41,342 nt of DNA from Vitreoscilla sp. (GTDB lineage Bacteria; Pseudomonadota; Gammaproteobacteria; Burkholderiales; Burkholderiaceae_C), in the NCBI GenBank assembly GCA_018780145.1, contig JADMKA010000088.1:1-41342 (forward strand). Direction: 5' to 3'. The number at the start of each line of letters is the position of its first letter. Position 1 is the first letter of the stretch. Under the pieces are notes generated by a model. It ran no database searches. It had not been told where the DNA came from and was given only the letters and a program-made list of their open reading frames with translations. Positions 1 to 8,434 of the stretch are shown here, in pieces. The position numbers and the translations under genes were made by a program.

Positions 1-1
1 G

Positions 2-133
2 CTCGCGCCCTACGAGTACCCGAAGGAGATCGAGTTCATCGACGCCTTGCCGATGACCACCACCGGCAAGGTGCAACGGCGCGTGCTGCGCCTGCAGGAG
101 GAGGAACGCGCCCGGGCGGCGTCAGCAGTCTGA
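2..133 (+). CDS. Acyl-CoA synthetase (AMP-forming), C-terminal end only
   Basis: Only the last 43 residues are in the window; the gene enters from the left edge. They contain the typical end of the ANL (adenylate-forming acyl-CoA ligase) family: 'LAPYEYPKEIEFIDALPMT' followed by TTGKVQRR, whose lysine is the conserved C-terminal-domain lysine needed for adenylation. The family activates a carboxylic acid to its CoA thioester using ATP. The 'APYEYPKEIEF' stretch resembles medium-chain, aromatic or acetoacetyl-type ligases more than acetyl-CoA synthetase, but the substrate cannot be told from this fragment. The next gene is convergent, 8 bp away. Confidence 0.85.
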   Translation, partial: LAPYEYPKEIEFIDALPMTTTGKVQRRVLRLQEEERARAASAV

Positions 134-141
134 CGGCCGCT

Positions 142-717
142 TCATTTGCCGCACTTTCCCCGGGCCACCTGCACGGCCAGCAAGGGGATGCCCAGCAAGC
201 CGCCGGGCACGGGCGCCTTCATGCAGTCCGCCAGGCCGGCCTGGGCGACCTGCTCGGCGAGCGCGGTGTCGCTGCGTTCGATGCCCTGGCCCGTGGCGGC
301 CGCCGCGCGCTCGTGCAGCAGTGGCGATTGGCCAGCCAGGCGGATCGCCGCACGCGTGGCGGCGCTGTCCAGCAAGCGCTCGGCCGGCGGCGCCGAGGCT
401 GCGCTGGCAGGCGGCTCGGGCGCCGCGGCCACCCACTGGGATTCACCGGCGGGCAGGGGCACCGACGGCAACGCGGCGGCCGCGGCCGCGGGTGCGGCGC
501 CGGTCGCCGGCGCGCCTCGACGTGGACGCGGCGCGGCAACCGGTGGCACCGGTGCGGGCGGGCGCAACCAGAGCACCGCCGGCGGCTCGACGCGCAGCGG
601 CACCGACCGATGCCGCAGCGTCTGCCACAGGCCCACCAGCAGCAGCGCATGCAGGCCCAGCACCAACAGCCCATGCGCGGTGCCGGGGCGGCGCCAGGGC
701 TCAAGCTGGAGCGTCAT
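142..717 (-). CDS. Hypothetical single-pass membrane protein with Pro/Ala-rich region
   Basis: 191 residues if translation starts at the ATG at 717, which overlaps the end of the XRE regulator gene by 17 bp; an ATG at 741 is also possible. Near the N-terminus there is one hydrophobic segment (roughly residues 15-33, rich in Leu and Val), then a long Pro/Ala-rich stretch and a short C-terminal part with two cysteines (ADCMKAPVPGG and GKCGK). The architecture recalls the N-terminal half of TonB-like proteins, but no TonB C-terminal domain is visible. It is the third gene of an operon with DUF2975 and XRE genes. Function unknown. The start is uncertain; the reading frame is well supported by its composition and the tight spacing. 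Confidence 0.6.
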   Translation of the reverse strand: MTLQLEPWRRPGTAHGLLVLGLHALLLVGLWQTLRHRSVPLRVEPPAVLWLRPPAPVPPVAAPRPRRGAPATGAAPAAAAAALPSVPLPAGESQWVAAAPEPPASAASAPPAERLLDSAATRAAIRLAGQSPLLHERAAAATGQGIERSDTALAEQVAQAGLADCMKAPVPGGLLGIPLLAVQVARGKCGK

Positions 718-919
718 CCGGGCGGTATTCCAGCAGGTCACCTGGTTGGCACTGCAGGGCCTCGCAGATCAGCTCGAGCGTGTCGAAGCGCACCCCGCGC
801 ACCTTGCCGGATTTCAGCAGCGAGATGTTCTGCTCGGTGATCCCCACCCGCTCGGCCAGCTCACGCGAGCGCATCTTGCGCCGGGCGAGCATCACGTCGA
901 GGTGAACGATGATGGCCAT
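701..919 (-). CDS. XRE-family (Cro/C1-type) small transcriptional regulator
   Basis: A 72-residue protein that is almost entirely one helix-turn-helix domain: MLARRKMRSRELAERVGIT for helices 1-2, then EQNISLLKSGKVRGVRF as recognition helix and turn, then LELICEALQCQPGDLLEY. This is the YozG-like subgroup of Cro/C1 regulators. Its ATG overlaps the stop of the DUF2975 gene by one base (TGATG), so the two are translationally coupled. XRE/YozG regulators are often encoded next to DUF2975 membrane proteins. The perfect inverted repeat just upstream of the operon (1495-1513) is a plausible binding site, which would make the operon self-regulated; that link is inferred. Confidence 0.9.
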   Translation of the reverse strand: MAIIVHLDVMLARRKMRSRELAERVGITEQNISLLKSGKVRGVRFDTLELICEALQCQPGDLLEYRPDDAPA

Positions 920-1491
920 CAGACGAAGCCCTCGTTCTCCTCGGCGACCCGCGCGGCCTCGGTCATCACGCGCGCGATGGCCATGAAGACCAGCGCGCCC
1001 AGCACCAGCGCATAGTCGTTCGAACCCAGCGTCAGCACCACCATGCGCTGGCCCGGTGGGTTGTCCCAGGACACCGCCACCGACATCAGGGTATGGGACA
1101 GCGGCTGGGCCACCGACAGCGCCAGCAGCAGCGCGCCGAAGCGGCGCAGGCAGGCCAGCGCACGTGGGCTGAACACGGCGCCGCGCAGGTACTCGCCAAA
1201 CAGCCGCCACAGCTGCCACAGCAGCGCCAGGCCCAGCAGCACCGGCGGCAGGCTGGCAGCGGCCATACGGGCCCGGCCGGGGAATCCCAGGGGTTGCTGC
1301 GACAAATGCATCAGGCTCAGGCCCGAGGTCTGCCCCAGGCCCAGGTCGAGCAACACCTCGGGGGCCCACAACAGCAGCGGCGGAATGGCCAGCAGCAGCG
1401 GCACGGCCAGCAGGGCAAGGCCGCGCACGCCACGGGCCAGCCCCGCCAGGCGAGCGGCCAACGCCGGTTGAGGAGTCACGGTCAGTGTCAT
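919..1491 (-). CDS. DUF2975 family membrane protein
   Basis: 190 residues from the ATG at 1491. Four hydrophobic segments are visible: about residues 24-45 (LALLAVPLLLAIPPLLLW), 75-100 (PPVLLGLALLWQLWRLF), 120-140 (GALLLALSVAQPL) and 160-178 (ALVLGALVFMAIARVM). The layout, with a central FGEYLRGAVFSPRALACLRRFG region and the C-terminal EAARVAEENEGFV tail, is typical of DUF2975. The family's role is unknown; pairing with a YozG-type regulator suggests a membrane-linked, regulated function. There is no clear Shine-Dalgarno sequence upstream. The start codon lies only 3 bases from a palindrome, so the transcript may be nearly leaderless. Confidence 0.85.
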   Translation of the reverse strand: MTLTVTPQPALAARLAGLARGVRGLALLAVPLLLAIPPLLLWAPEVLLDLGLGQTSGLSLMHLSQQPLGFPGRARMAAASLPPVLLGLALLWQLWRLFGEYLRGAVFSPRALACLRRFGALLLALSVAQPLSHTLMSVAVSWDNPPGQRMVVLTLGSNDYALVLGALVFMAIARVMTEAARVAEENEGFV

Positions 1492-1494
1492 GTG

Positions 1495-1513
1495 TTTACT
1501 GTAAAACAGTAAA
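1495..1513. promoter_or_regulatory. Perfect inverted repeat, probable operator of the DUF2975-XRE operon
   Basis: The sequence reads TTTACTG, a 5-base spacer TAAAA, then CAGTAAA: two perfect 7-base arms. It lies 4-22 bases upstream of the DUF2975 start codon and 59 bases before the divergent aldo-keto reductase gene. It is a locally AT-rich island in very GC-rich DNA, as expected for a promoter/operator. The XRE protein encoded two genes on is the natural candidate to bind it. I inferred this from position and symmetry. Confidence 0.6.
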
Positions 1514-1571
1514 AAATGGTTGTCAAACAGGTTGCCTGCACGCCTGCGCAGGCTGCGGCACACTTTGCGTC

Positions 1572-2630
1572 ATGCAAACACTCCCCCTCGGGCGCAGCGA
1601 TCTGCGCGTCAGCCCCATCTGCCTGGGCACCATGACCTTCGGCGAGCAGGTCGGCCAGGAGGCCGCCCACGCCATCCTCGACCGTGCGCTGGAGCGCGGC
1701 ATCAACTTCCTCGACACCGCCGAGATGTACTCGGTGCCACCCAAGCCGGAGACCTTCGGCGCCACCGAGGCCATCCTCGGCGAGTGGTTCGCCCGCCGGC
1801 CCGGTGTTCGGCAGAAAGTGGTGTTGGCCAGCAAGGTGGCGGGGCCCTCGCGCGGCATGCCCTGGGTGCGTGGCGGCGCGCCCGATCTGCGGCCGGCCGA
1901 CATCGTTGCCGCCTGCGAGGACAGCCTGAAGCGCTTGCAGACCGATGTCATCGACCTGTACCAGATCCATTGGCCCAACCGCAACGCACCGAGCTTCGGC
2001 GCGATGTACTTCGACCCGGCGCGCGACACGGCGCAGACCTCCATCCACGACCAGCTCGAAGCCCTGGCCGGGTTGGTGAAGGCGGGCAAGATCCGCCACA
2101 TCGGCCTGTCCAACGAGACGCCCTATGGCGTGGCCGAGTTCGTGCGCGTGGCCGAGGCCCACGACCTGCCGCGCGTGCTCACCGTGCAGAACCCGTACTG
2201 CCTGATCAACCGCTCGTTGGACAACGGGCTGGACGAGACGCTGCACCGCCTCGGCGTGGCGCTGATCCCGTACTCGCCGCTGGGCTTCGGCCTGCTGACC
2301 GGCAAGTACGACGAGCGCGGCTTCGACGACCCCGCCAGCACCGGCCGCATGGCCCTCTACGAGCGCATGAAGCAGCAGCGCTGGGGCCGGCCCACCGCCC
2401 TGGCCGCAGCGCGCCGCTACAACGCGCTGGCCCGAGAGCACGGCCTCACCCCCAGCCGCATGGCACTGGCCTGGTGCTACACCAACTGGCGTGTCGCCTC
2501 GACCATCATCGGCGTCACCTCGTTGGCCCAGCTCGACGAGGATCTGGATGCGTGGGGCACCACGCTGCCAAAGGACCTGCTGGCTGCCATCGACGCCATC
2601 CGACTCGAGATGCGCGACCCAGCGCAATAA
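1572..2630 (+). CDS. Aldo/keto reductase, Tas family
   Basis: 352 residues, starting at ATG 1572 (MQTLPLGRSDLRVSPICLGT). It follows the E. coli Tas pattern along its length: GTMTFGEQ near the N-terminus, catalytic Tyr in DTAEMYSVPPKPET (Asp and Tyr of the Asp-Tyr-Lys-His tetrad), Lys in VLASKVAGPSR, His in LYQIHWP, then HIGLSNET, VQNPYCLINRS and the NADP-binding PYSPLGFGLLTGKY. The family reduces aldehydes or ketones with NADPH in a TIM barrel in the cytoplasm; the physiological substrate is not known. It is followed after 8 bases by ybaK, so the two are probably cotranscribed. Confidence 0.92.
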   Translation: MQTLPLGRSDLRVSPICLGTMTFGEQVGQEAAHAILDRALERGINFLDTAEMYSVPPKPETFGATEAILGEWFARRPGVRQKVVLASKVAGPSRGMPWVRGGAPDLRPADIVAACEDSLKRLQTDVIDLYQIHWPNRNAPSFGAMYFDPARDTAQTSIHDQLEALAGLVKAGKIRHIGLSNETPYGVAEFVRVAEAHDLPRVLTVQNPYCLINRSLDNGLDETLHRLGVALIPYSPLGFGLLTGKYDERGFDDPASTGRMALYERMKQQRWGRPTALAAARRYNALAREHGLTPSRMALAWCYTNWRVASTIIGVTSLAQLDEDLDAWGTTLPKDLLAAIDAIRLEMRDPAQ

Positions 2631-2638
2631 TTTCGGGC

Positions 2639-3130
2639 ATGGCCAAGAAGGACAAGCACGTCAGCGAAACCCCCGCCACCCAGTGGCTCAAGGCCCACGG
2701 GGTGGCCTACACCGAGCATGTCTACGACTACGTGGACCATGGCGGCACCGCCGAGTCCGCGAAGCAGCTCGGCCGGCCGGAGCACGAGGTGGTCAAGACC
2801 CTGGTGATGCAGGACGACCGGGGCGAGCCGCTGGTCGTGTTGATGCATGGCGACCGGCAGGTGAGCACCAAGAACCTGGCGCGGGCCATCGGCGCCAGGA
2901 GCGTGGAGCCCTGCAAGCCCGAGGTGGCCCAGCGCCACAGCGGCTTCCTGGTCGGCGGCACTTCGCCATTCGGCACACGCAAGTCCATGCCGGTCTACGT
3001 GGAGGCCAGCGTGCTTGCGTTGCCTGGCATCCTGATCAACGGCGGGCGCCGCGGTTACCTGGTAGGCATCCCGCCATCGGTACTGACTGAGGTGCTCGGC
3101 GCGCGCGCCGTGACCTGCGCCCTGGCATGA
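2639..3130 (+). CDS. ybaK: Cys-tRNA(Pro)/Cys-tRNA(Cys) deacylase YbaK
   Basis: 163 residues. The protein hydrolyses cysteine wrongly attached to tRNA(Pro), a proofreading step in translation. Family hallmarks are present: TPATQWLKAHGVAYTEHVYD at the N-terminus, a conserved lysine in VVKTLVMQ (Lys53, the key active-site residue of the YbaK/EbsC group), LVVLMHGDRQVSTKNLARA, the loop GGTSPFGTRKSMPVYVE and the C-terminal INGGRRGYLVGI. Full length for the family. It begins 8 bp after the aldo-keto reductase stop and ends 42 bp before a convergent kinase gene; I see no strong terminator hairpin in that gap. Confidence 0.95.
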   Translation: MAKKDKHVSETPATQWLKAHGVAYTEHVYDYVDHGGTAESAKQLGRPEHEVVKTLVMQDDRGEPLVVLMHGDRQVSTKNLARAIGARSVEPCKPEVAQRHSGFLVGGTSPFGTRKSMPVYVEASVLALPGILINGGRRGYLVGIPPSVLTEVLGARAVTCALA

Positions 3131-3172
3131 CGGGCTGGCGGGCCGGGCCTGCGTTGCTCATTCCGAACCGGG

Positions 3173-5449
3173 TCAGCGCGTGCTCAGCCCCCCGTGGACG
3201 GTGGCGGGGTTGGAGGCCATCACCGCATCGATCTGACGAAGCACCTCGTCGAAAGCCAGTGGCTTGGTGACGTAGGCGCGCGCGCCGGCTTGCAGCGCGG
3301 CGTTCACCGTCTCGTCCATCGCATCGGCCGACACCATCACCACGGGCAGGTAGCGCAACCGCGGGTCGGCACGCAAGATGTGCAGCAGTTCCAGGCCGCG
3401 GCCGTCGGGCAACTGCATGTCCAGCAGCAACAGATCGGGCGGTTCGGCTCGCAAATGGGCCAGGCCGTCGGCGAGGGTTTCGCAGACCTCCAGGCGAAGG
3501 TCGGGGCGGCGGCCGACCAGCGCGGCCATCACCAGCGCGTTGACGGCGTCGTCTTCGATGTAGAGCAGGCGGCGCGGGCGCCCCTCAGTGAACTCGGGCT
3601 CCTCGGTGAAATCCGGCGGCAGATCCATCAGGTCGCCCACGGGCTGGCCCACCGGCAGCGTGACGGTGAACTCGCTGCCGGCGCCCGGCGTGCTGCGCAC
3701 GCCCAACTGGCCTTGCATCAACTGCACCAGGGTGCGGGTGACAACCAGGCCGATGCCGGCGCCCGGCTTGCCCGAGGACTCCCGGCCCAGCCGGTTGAAC
3801 GACTGGTACAGGCCCTCCAGCTGCTGTGGCGTCATGCCCAGCCCGGTATCGCGCACGGTGATGCGCACAGCCGCGCCATCCACCGCCAAACGGGCTCGCA
3901 GATCCACCCGCCCGCCGGGCCGGTTGTACTTGACGGCGTTGGACAGCAGGTTCACCAGCACCTGCTCGACACGCACCGGGTCGGCGTGCACCCAGCGCGC
4001 GTCCTCGGCAATCTCCAGCGTGCACTGCACCTGGTCGCGTTTCGCGTCGGCGGCGACGAACGCCAGCGCGTCGCGGGCCAGCGGCGCCAGGTCCACCGGC
4101 CCGAGGGTCAGCCGCAGCCTGCCGGATTCGATGCGCGACAGGTCCAGCACGTCGCTGATCATGCCGGTCAGGTGCCAACCGGCCCGTTCGATCAAAGCCA
4201 CCCCTTCGCGCCGCTTGGCGTCCGCCTTGACCACCGGATCCTGCGACAGCGACTGGGCAAAGCCGACGATGGCGTTCAGCGGGGTGCGCAGCTCATGGCT
4301 CATGCGCGACAGGAACTCGGTCTTCGCCAGGCTGGCCGCTTCGGCGGCCGCGCGGGCCTGTTCGGCGGCACGGGTGCGCAGGGTGTCCGAGATGTCCGAG
4401 ACCACGATGATCCAGTCGACCTCCCGGGCGCCGCTCACCGGTGTCAGCTGCAGCTGCGCCTCGAAGGCCGGGGCGTCGGCGGGCTTGAGCGGCAGGCGGT
4501 CGGTGCGGGCCTCGCGCTGGTTCAGCCGGGGGGCCAACCAGGCGGCAAGATCGGGGTTCTTGCCGGTGGCCACCTGGGCCAGGCCAGCGAGCGAGCGCCG
4601 CTGCGCCAGGGCCTCCAGCGGCTGGCCGAGCAGGCGCGCCGCGGCTTCGTTGGCGTAGCGAACGCCCAGTGTGGCGTCGAGAGCCAGCAGGCCGTCGCGC
4701 AGCGAGCCCAGGATGGCGGTGCGCTCGCCCAGGCCCTCCCGCAGCTTGGATTCGGCCAACTCCCGGCGCTGCATCTCGGTGGCACGCACATCCAGGAAAT
4801 GGTTCAGCGCGTGGCTGAGCACGATGACCTCGTCGGTCGAGCCGACGCTGTCGGGATCGACCGGCAGGCGGGCGCCGCGGTCGTCGATCTTCAGCCCGCG
4901 CAAGTCCTGCACCAGGCCGGCGAGACGCCGGGTCACCAGCCGGTGCATCAGCAGCAGCAGGCCCAGGGCGATGGCGACCACCTTGAGCAGTTCCCAGGGC
5001 AGCCGCTCCATCGCGCGGCGCTCGATCTGGGCATCGATCTCGGCAAAGGATTCGCTGATGCGCAGGCTGCCGATCGGTGCCTGACGCGCCGCCACGCTCA
5101 GCGGTACATGGCGCGGCTCGACGGTGCGGGTGATGTCGAAGCCGGGCCGCCACAGGTCGATCAGGATCTTGCCGTCGTCGGCCAGCACCTGGGCCCGCAC
5201 CACTGCACCGTCGCGCACCAAATTTCGCAACAGCAGGTCCAGTGTGGCGAGGTCGTAGTTCCACAGGGCCAGCGCGATCGGTGGCGAGCTCAAGGCCAGC
5301 GCGGCCTCGGTGCGTGCCCGGGCTGCGCGAGTCAAATCACCCCGCTCTCGCCACAATTCGACCGCGCCGATCAGCATGAAGACCAGCACGCTGAACGCCG
5401 CGACAGACACCAGCATCCGGGTGATCAGCGACGAGTTCAGGCGCAACAA
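3173..5449 (-). CDS. Membrane-bound hybrid sensor histidine kinase with receiver domain
   Basis: 758 residues. A transmembrane helix at about 9-30, a short periplasmic sensor region (about 31-150) and a second helix at about 153-170 lead into a HAMP-like segment and a PAS domain (about 240-355). The dimerisation/phosphoacceptor domain has SHELRTP with His385. The ATPase domain has the N box (VNLLSNAVKYN, Asn504), DTGLGM (534-539) and GAGIGL (about 563). A C-terminal receiver has IEDD (631-634), phosphoacceptor Asp677 and Lys729. It would sense a periplasmic or membrane signal and pass phosphate internally and onward. No partner response regulator lies beside it; the signal is unknown. DUF3422 lies upstream on the same strand, 132 bp away. 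Confidence 0.93.
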   Translation of the reverse strand: MLRLNSSLITRMLVSVAAFSVLVFMLIGAVELWRERGDLTRAARARTEAALALSSPPIALALWNYDLATLDLLLRNLVRDGAVVRAQVLADDGKILIDLWRPGFDITRTVEPRHVPLSVAARQAPIGSLRISESFAEIDAQIERRAMERLPWELLKVVAIALGLLLLMHRLVTRRLAGLVQDLRGLKIDDRGARLPVDPDSVGSTDEVIVLSHALNHFLDVRATEMQRRELAESKLREGLGERTAILGSLRDGLLALDATLGVRYANEAAARLLGQPLEALAQRRSLAGLAQVATGKNPDLAAWLAPRLNQREARTDRLPLKPADAPAFEAQLQLTPVSGAREVDWIIVVSDISDTLRTRAAEQARAAAEAASLAKTEFLSRMSHELRTPLNAIVGFAQSLSQDPVVKADAKRREGVALIERAGWHLTGMISDVLDLSRIESGRLRLTLGPVDLAPLARDALAFVAADAKRDQVQCTLEIAEDARWVHADPVRVEQVLVNLLSNAVKYNRPGGRVDLRARLAVDGAAVRITVRDTGLGMTPQQLEGLYQSFNRLGRESSGKPGAGIGLVVTRTLVQLMQGQLGVRSTPGAGSEFTVTLPVGQPVGDLMDLPPDFTEEPEFTEGRPRRLLYIEDDAVNALVMAALVGRRPDLRLEVCETLADGLAHLRAEPPDLLLLDMQLPDGRGLELLHILRADPRLRYLPVVMVSADAMDETVNAALQAGARAYVTKPLAFDEVLRQIDAVMASNPATVHGGLSTR

Positions 5450-5581
5450 CGGTGTCCCTCTGTACGGCTGGATGGGGGCGACGGCCGGGGCAGGGCTGGC
5501 CCGGCACGGATGGCGCTGTGGCGCGGCAGGCGGCCAGCATACCCAACTGCGGCGGCTGCGCCAACCGGCGCCTGTGCGGCT

Positions 5582-6949
5582 TCAATCCTTCATGTGGCGT
5601 TTGAAGCGATGGATGAACCAGGTGACCGCGCCCACCACCGGCAGCACCGCGACCCCCACCACGACCTCGGGTTGCAGGTGCCAGGCCTCCAGCGCCGGCA
5701 AGACCTTGGCCGCCTTGGCCAGGTAGCCGACCAGGCTCAACGCGTAGTAGCTGATCGCCACCACCGACAGGCCCTCCACCGCCTGCTGCAGGCGAAGCTG
5801 CAGCTTCTGGCGGTGCACCATGGCCTGCAACAGCGCCTGGTTGCTGGCCTCGCGCTTCATCTCCACCCGCACCCGGGCCAGGCTGACGGCGCGGTTGATG
5901 CGCTCGGCGATGTCGGTCAGGCGGTGGTCGGTGCTGTCGCACAAGGCAATGGCCGGCTCGAACCGGTGGCCCAGGAAGCCGCCCAGCGTGCGCGAGCCGG
6001 CGATGCGCCGCTCGCGCAGGCTGCCCAGCCGGTCGGCGACCAGGGCACGGTAGGCGCGGGTGGCCGAGAAACGGTAGCGCGTGCGCGAGGCGCTGTGCTC
6101 CACCTCGGCGGCCAGCCGGGTCAACGCCTCCAGCGACTGGGCGTCCTCGGCGGGTGAACTCGCCTCGCGCGCCATCGCGTCGACCAGGCCTTGCAACGCG
6201 GTCTCCAGCTCGGCCAGCGCGGCCGCTTCGCGCTGGGCCACCGGAAAGCCCAGCATGGCCATCATGCGGTAGGCGTCGATCTCGCACAGGCGCTGCACGC
6301 TGCGTGCCGCCTGGTCGGCCGTCAGCCCCTGATCGAGTAGCACGAAGCGGGTGAAACCGTCGGTCGACACGGTGAGCCGGGTGAAGACGGTGGCGGCGCC
6401 GTCGGCGATCTGCGACGCCATCAGCGGGGCACCGGGTTCGGCACCGGGGGTGGCGAAGTGGCCGTGGCAGCGCTCGACCAGGCCAGCGTCGGCGCGCAGC
6501 ACCAGCACGTGGGTGGCCGAGATCAGCTCCCCGGCGCCCTCGCCCGACAGCAGCGTGGTGAAGGCCGCCGGCAGGCGGGTGTGGGCGTTCGCCTGCTCCA
6601 GCAACGCCGCCAGGCCAGGCCCTTCGCGCGCGGACTCGTCCGTGCCGAGCGGCCGCGTCATTTGCCAGCTGACGAACTCGCCATGGCGCTCCAGCTTCAA
6701 GGCCCAACCAGGCCCCTTGAGCACGTGGCGCCGCACGCCGGCCGGCGGCGCGGGTTGGCCCACCGCCGCGCACAGCACCGCCAGCGCCTGCTCGGCGCGG
6801 GCCGGCTGCATCTGCCAGTGCACCCAGGTCGAGACCACGCTGTCCGCGGCCACCGCCATCGGTGGGCGGGCGTGCAGTTCCTCGTGCAGGGCCAGGCGCT
6901 GCCGGGCAGGCCAGGGGGCCGGGGTGTCGTCGGGCAGTGGCGCGGTCAT
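5582..6949 (-). CDS. DUF3422 family membrane protein
   Basis: 455 residues from the ATG at 6949 ([19 protein letters not shown]); a start further upstream is open but lacks family similarity. The N-terminus carries [12 protein letters not shown], typical of DUF3422. Most of the protein is soluble and helical, and two hydrophobic segments lie near the C-terminus (about 383-405 and 418-440), ending in [12 protein letters not shown]. The family is widespread in proteobacteria and has no established function. It is transcribed divergently from plsY with 83 bp between start codons, which must hold both promoters. Confidence 0.88.
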   Translation of the reverse strand: MTAPLPDDTPAPWPARQRLALHEELHARPPMAVAADSVVSTWVHWQMQPARAEQALAVLCAAVGQPAPPAGVRRHVLKGPGWALKLERHGEFVSWQMTRPLGTDESAREGPGLAALLEQANAHTRLPAAFTTLLSGEGAGELISATHVLVLRADAGLVERCHGHFATPGAEPGAPLMASQIADGAATVFTRLTVSTDGFTRFVLLDQGLTADQAARSVQRLCEIDAYRMMAMLGFPVAQREAAALAELETALQGLVDAMAREASSPAEDAQSLEALTRLAAEVEHSASRTRYRFSATRAYRALVADRLGSLRERRIAGSRTLGGFLGHRFEPAIALCDSTDHRLTDIAERINRAVSLARVRVEMKREASNQALLQAMVHRQKLQLRLQQAVEGLSVVAISYYALSLVGYLAKAAKVLPALEAWHLQPEVVVGVAVLPVVGAVTWFIHRFKRHMKD

Positions 6950-7032
6950 TGCCGCAAGTCTCGCACGGCGGTCGGCGGGGCCGCCCGGCTTACACTGCCA
7001 GCCCGGCATCGTTGCCGCAGGTGTGCACCGGC

Positions 7033-7716
7033 ATGGATCTCGTCTACTCGCTGCTGGCCGTGGGGCTGGCCTATCTCGTCGGCTCGTTGTCGTTCGCCGT
7101 CATCGTCAGCCGGGCCATGGGCCTGTCGGACCCGCGTTCCTATGGCTCGGGCAACCCCGGTGCGACCAATGTGCTGCGCTCGGGCAACAAGGCCGCGGCC
7201 TTGCTGACGCTGGCTTTCGACGCCTTGAAGGGCTATCTCCCGGTGCTCGTCGCATTGATGCTGCAGCCGCGCTTCGGCTGGGGCGAGACCACGGTGGGTT
7301 TCGTCGGGCTGGCGGCCTTTCTCGGCCACCTGTGGCCGGTGTTCTTCCGCTTCCAGGGCGGCAAGGGCGTGGCCACGGCGGCCGGCGTGCTGCTGGCGCT
7401 GAACCCGATGCTCGGCCTGGCCACGTTGGGCACCTGGATCATCATCGCGGCGTTCAGCCGCTACTCGTCGCTGGCGGCCATCGTGTCGGCCGCTTTCGCA
7501 CCGTTCTACCAGCTGCTGATATGGGGTGCCTCGCCGATGGTGCTGGCCATCGCCGTGATGAGCCTGCTGCTGGTCTGGCGCCACGAGGCCAACATCCGCA
7601 AGCTGCTGGCGGGCACCGAATCCAGGCTGGGGCAGAAGGCCGGCCCGGCAGCGGCCGGCGCGCCCTCGCACAAGCCTTCACACCACACGCGGCACACCCG
7701 CAAAGGAAAGTCATGA
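7033..7716 (+). CDS. plsY: Glycerol-3-phosphate acyltransferase PlsY
   Basis: 227 residues. PlsY transfers the acyl group from acyl phosphate to glycerol-3-phosphate, the first step of phospholipid synthesis, at the inner membrane. The three conserved cytoplasmic motifs are visible: [11 protein letters not shown] (17-27), [14 protein letters not shown] (38-51) and [18 protein letters not shown] (98-114), with five hydrophobic segments. It is about 25 residues longer than usual because of a basic, His-rich tail ([16 protein letters not shown]). Its stop overlaps the start of the next gene (ATGA), so it is coupled to the RidA-like gene. Confidence 0.96.
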   Translation: MDLVYSLLAVGLAYLVGSLSFAVIVSRAMGLSDPRSYGSGNPGATNVLRSGNKAAALLTLAFDALKGYLPVLVALMLQPRFGWGETTVGFVGLAAFLGHLWPVFFRFQGGKGVATAAGVLLALNPMLGLATLGTWIIIAAFSRYSSLAAIVSAAFAPFYQLLIWGASPMVLAIAVMSLLLVWRHEANIRKLLAGTESRLGQKAGPAAAGAPSHKPSHHTRHTRKGKS

Positions 7717-8060
7717 CCCTGCAACGCTTCGACGTCGGCGCCCGCATGTCCGAGATGGCCGTGCACAACGGCGTGTGCTACCTCGCCGGCCAGGTGGCCG
7801 AGGACGGCTCGCAAGACATCTACGGCCAGACGCGCCAGGTGCTGGCCGCGATCGACGCGCTGCTGGCCAAGGCCGGCACCGACAAGACCCGGATCCTGCG
7901 CGCCCAGATCTACCTGGCCGACATCTCGGATTTCCCGGGCATGAACTCGGTCTGGGACACCTGGGTGGTGGCTGGCCACACGCCGCCACGCGCCACCGTG
8001 CAGGCGGCACTGGCCAAAGCCGAGTGGAAGGTCGAGATCGTGGTGACCGCGGCCGTCTGA
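7713..8060 (+). CDS. RidA/YjgF family protein
   Basis: 115 residues, the usual length. Members of this family hydrolyse reactive enamines/imines or have related roles in the cytoplasm. Seen here: [39 protein letters not shown], a central [18 protein letters not shown], and [10 protein letters not shown] with Arg93 at the place of the substrate-binding arginine, then KVEIVVTAA. It is of the YjgH/RutC-like side branch rather than true RidA, so enamine deaminase activity is likely but not certain. It overlaps plsY by 4 bp (ATGA) and the next gene by one base (TGATG). Confidence 0.9.
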   Translation: MTLQRFDVGARMSEMAVHNGVCYLAGQVAEDGSQDIYGQTRQVLAAIDALLAKAGTDKTRILRAQIYLADISDFPGMNSVWDTWVVAGHTPPRATVQAALAKAEWKVEIVVTAAV

Positions 8061-8434
8061 TGGAGCGCAGCCCGCGCCGCGAGCTGATCGCCTTTGCGGC
8101 GGTGGCCATCGCGGCCACGCTGGCCTTCGGCCTGTGGCAGGGCCGGCGCGAGGCCCGGCAGGGCGAGGAGATCGCCCGCCTGGCGCGGCTGGGCGACATC
8201 CGCATGGTGTCGTCGCAGACCTGCGTCTTCTGCGACCGAGCTCGCCTGTGGTTCGACACCCACCACGTGGCCTACAGCGAATGCTTCATCGAGCGTGACG
8301 GTGCCTGCGCCGCGCAATACCGCGCCCAGAACTCGCCCGGCACGCCACTGATCTGGGTGCGCGGCCAGCCCCAGCTGGGCCTGTCGCCGACGCGGCTGCT
8401 GGACGCCTTGCGTGAGCAAGGCAGACCGGGCTAA
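8060..8434 (+). CDS. Membrane-anchored glutaredoxin-like CxxC protein
   Basis: 124 residues. A hydrophobic helix at about 10-27 is followed by a thioredoxin-fold domain: SSQTCVFCDRARLWF with Cys55 and Cys58, the ECFIERD strand, and a Thr-Pro pair (Thr95-Pro96 in SPGTPLIWV) where the cis-proline of glutaredoxins sits. By the positive-inside rule the basic N-terminus (MERSPRRE) would be cytoplasmic, putting the domain in the periplasm. A thiol-disulfide role is likely; the partner is unknown. The start overlaps the RidA stop by one base, and its own stop overlaps the stop of the convergent YrdC gene by 4 bp. Confidence 0.8.
   Translation: MERSPRRELIAFAAVAIAATLAFGLWQGRREARQGEEIARLARLGDIRMVSSQTCVFCDRARLWFDTHHVAYSECFIERDGACAAQYRAQNSPGTPLIWVRGQPQLGLSPTRLLDALREQGRPG

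Noticed and set aside
3194-6157. Very long open frame on the plus strand opposite the hybrid kinase and DUF3422 genes
   Set aside because: Its translation is rich in Gln, Arg, Gly, His and Ala with no domain, and the opposite strand carries complete, well-conserved genes. It is a by-product of high GC content.
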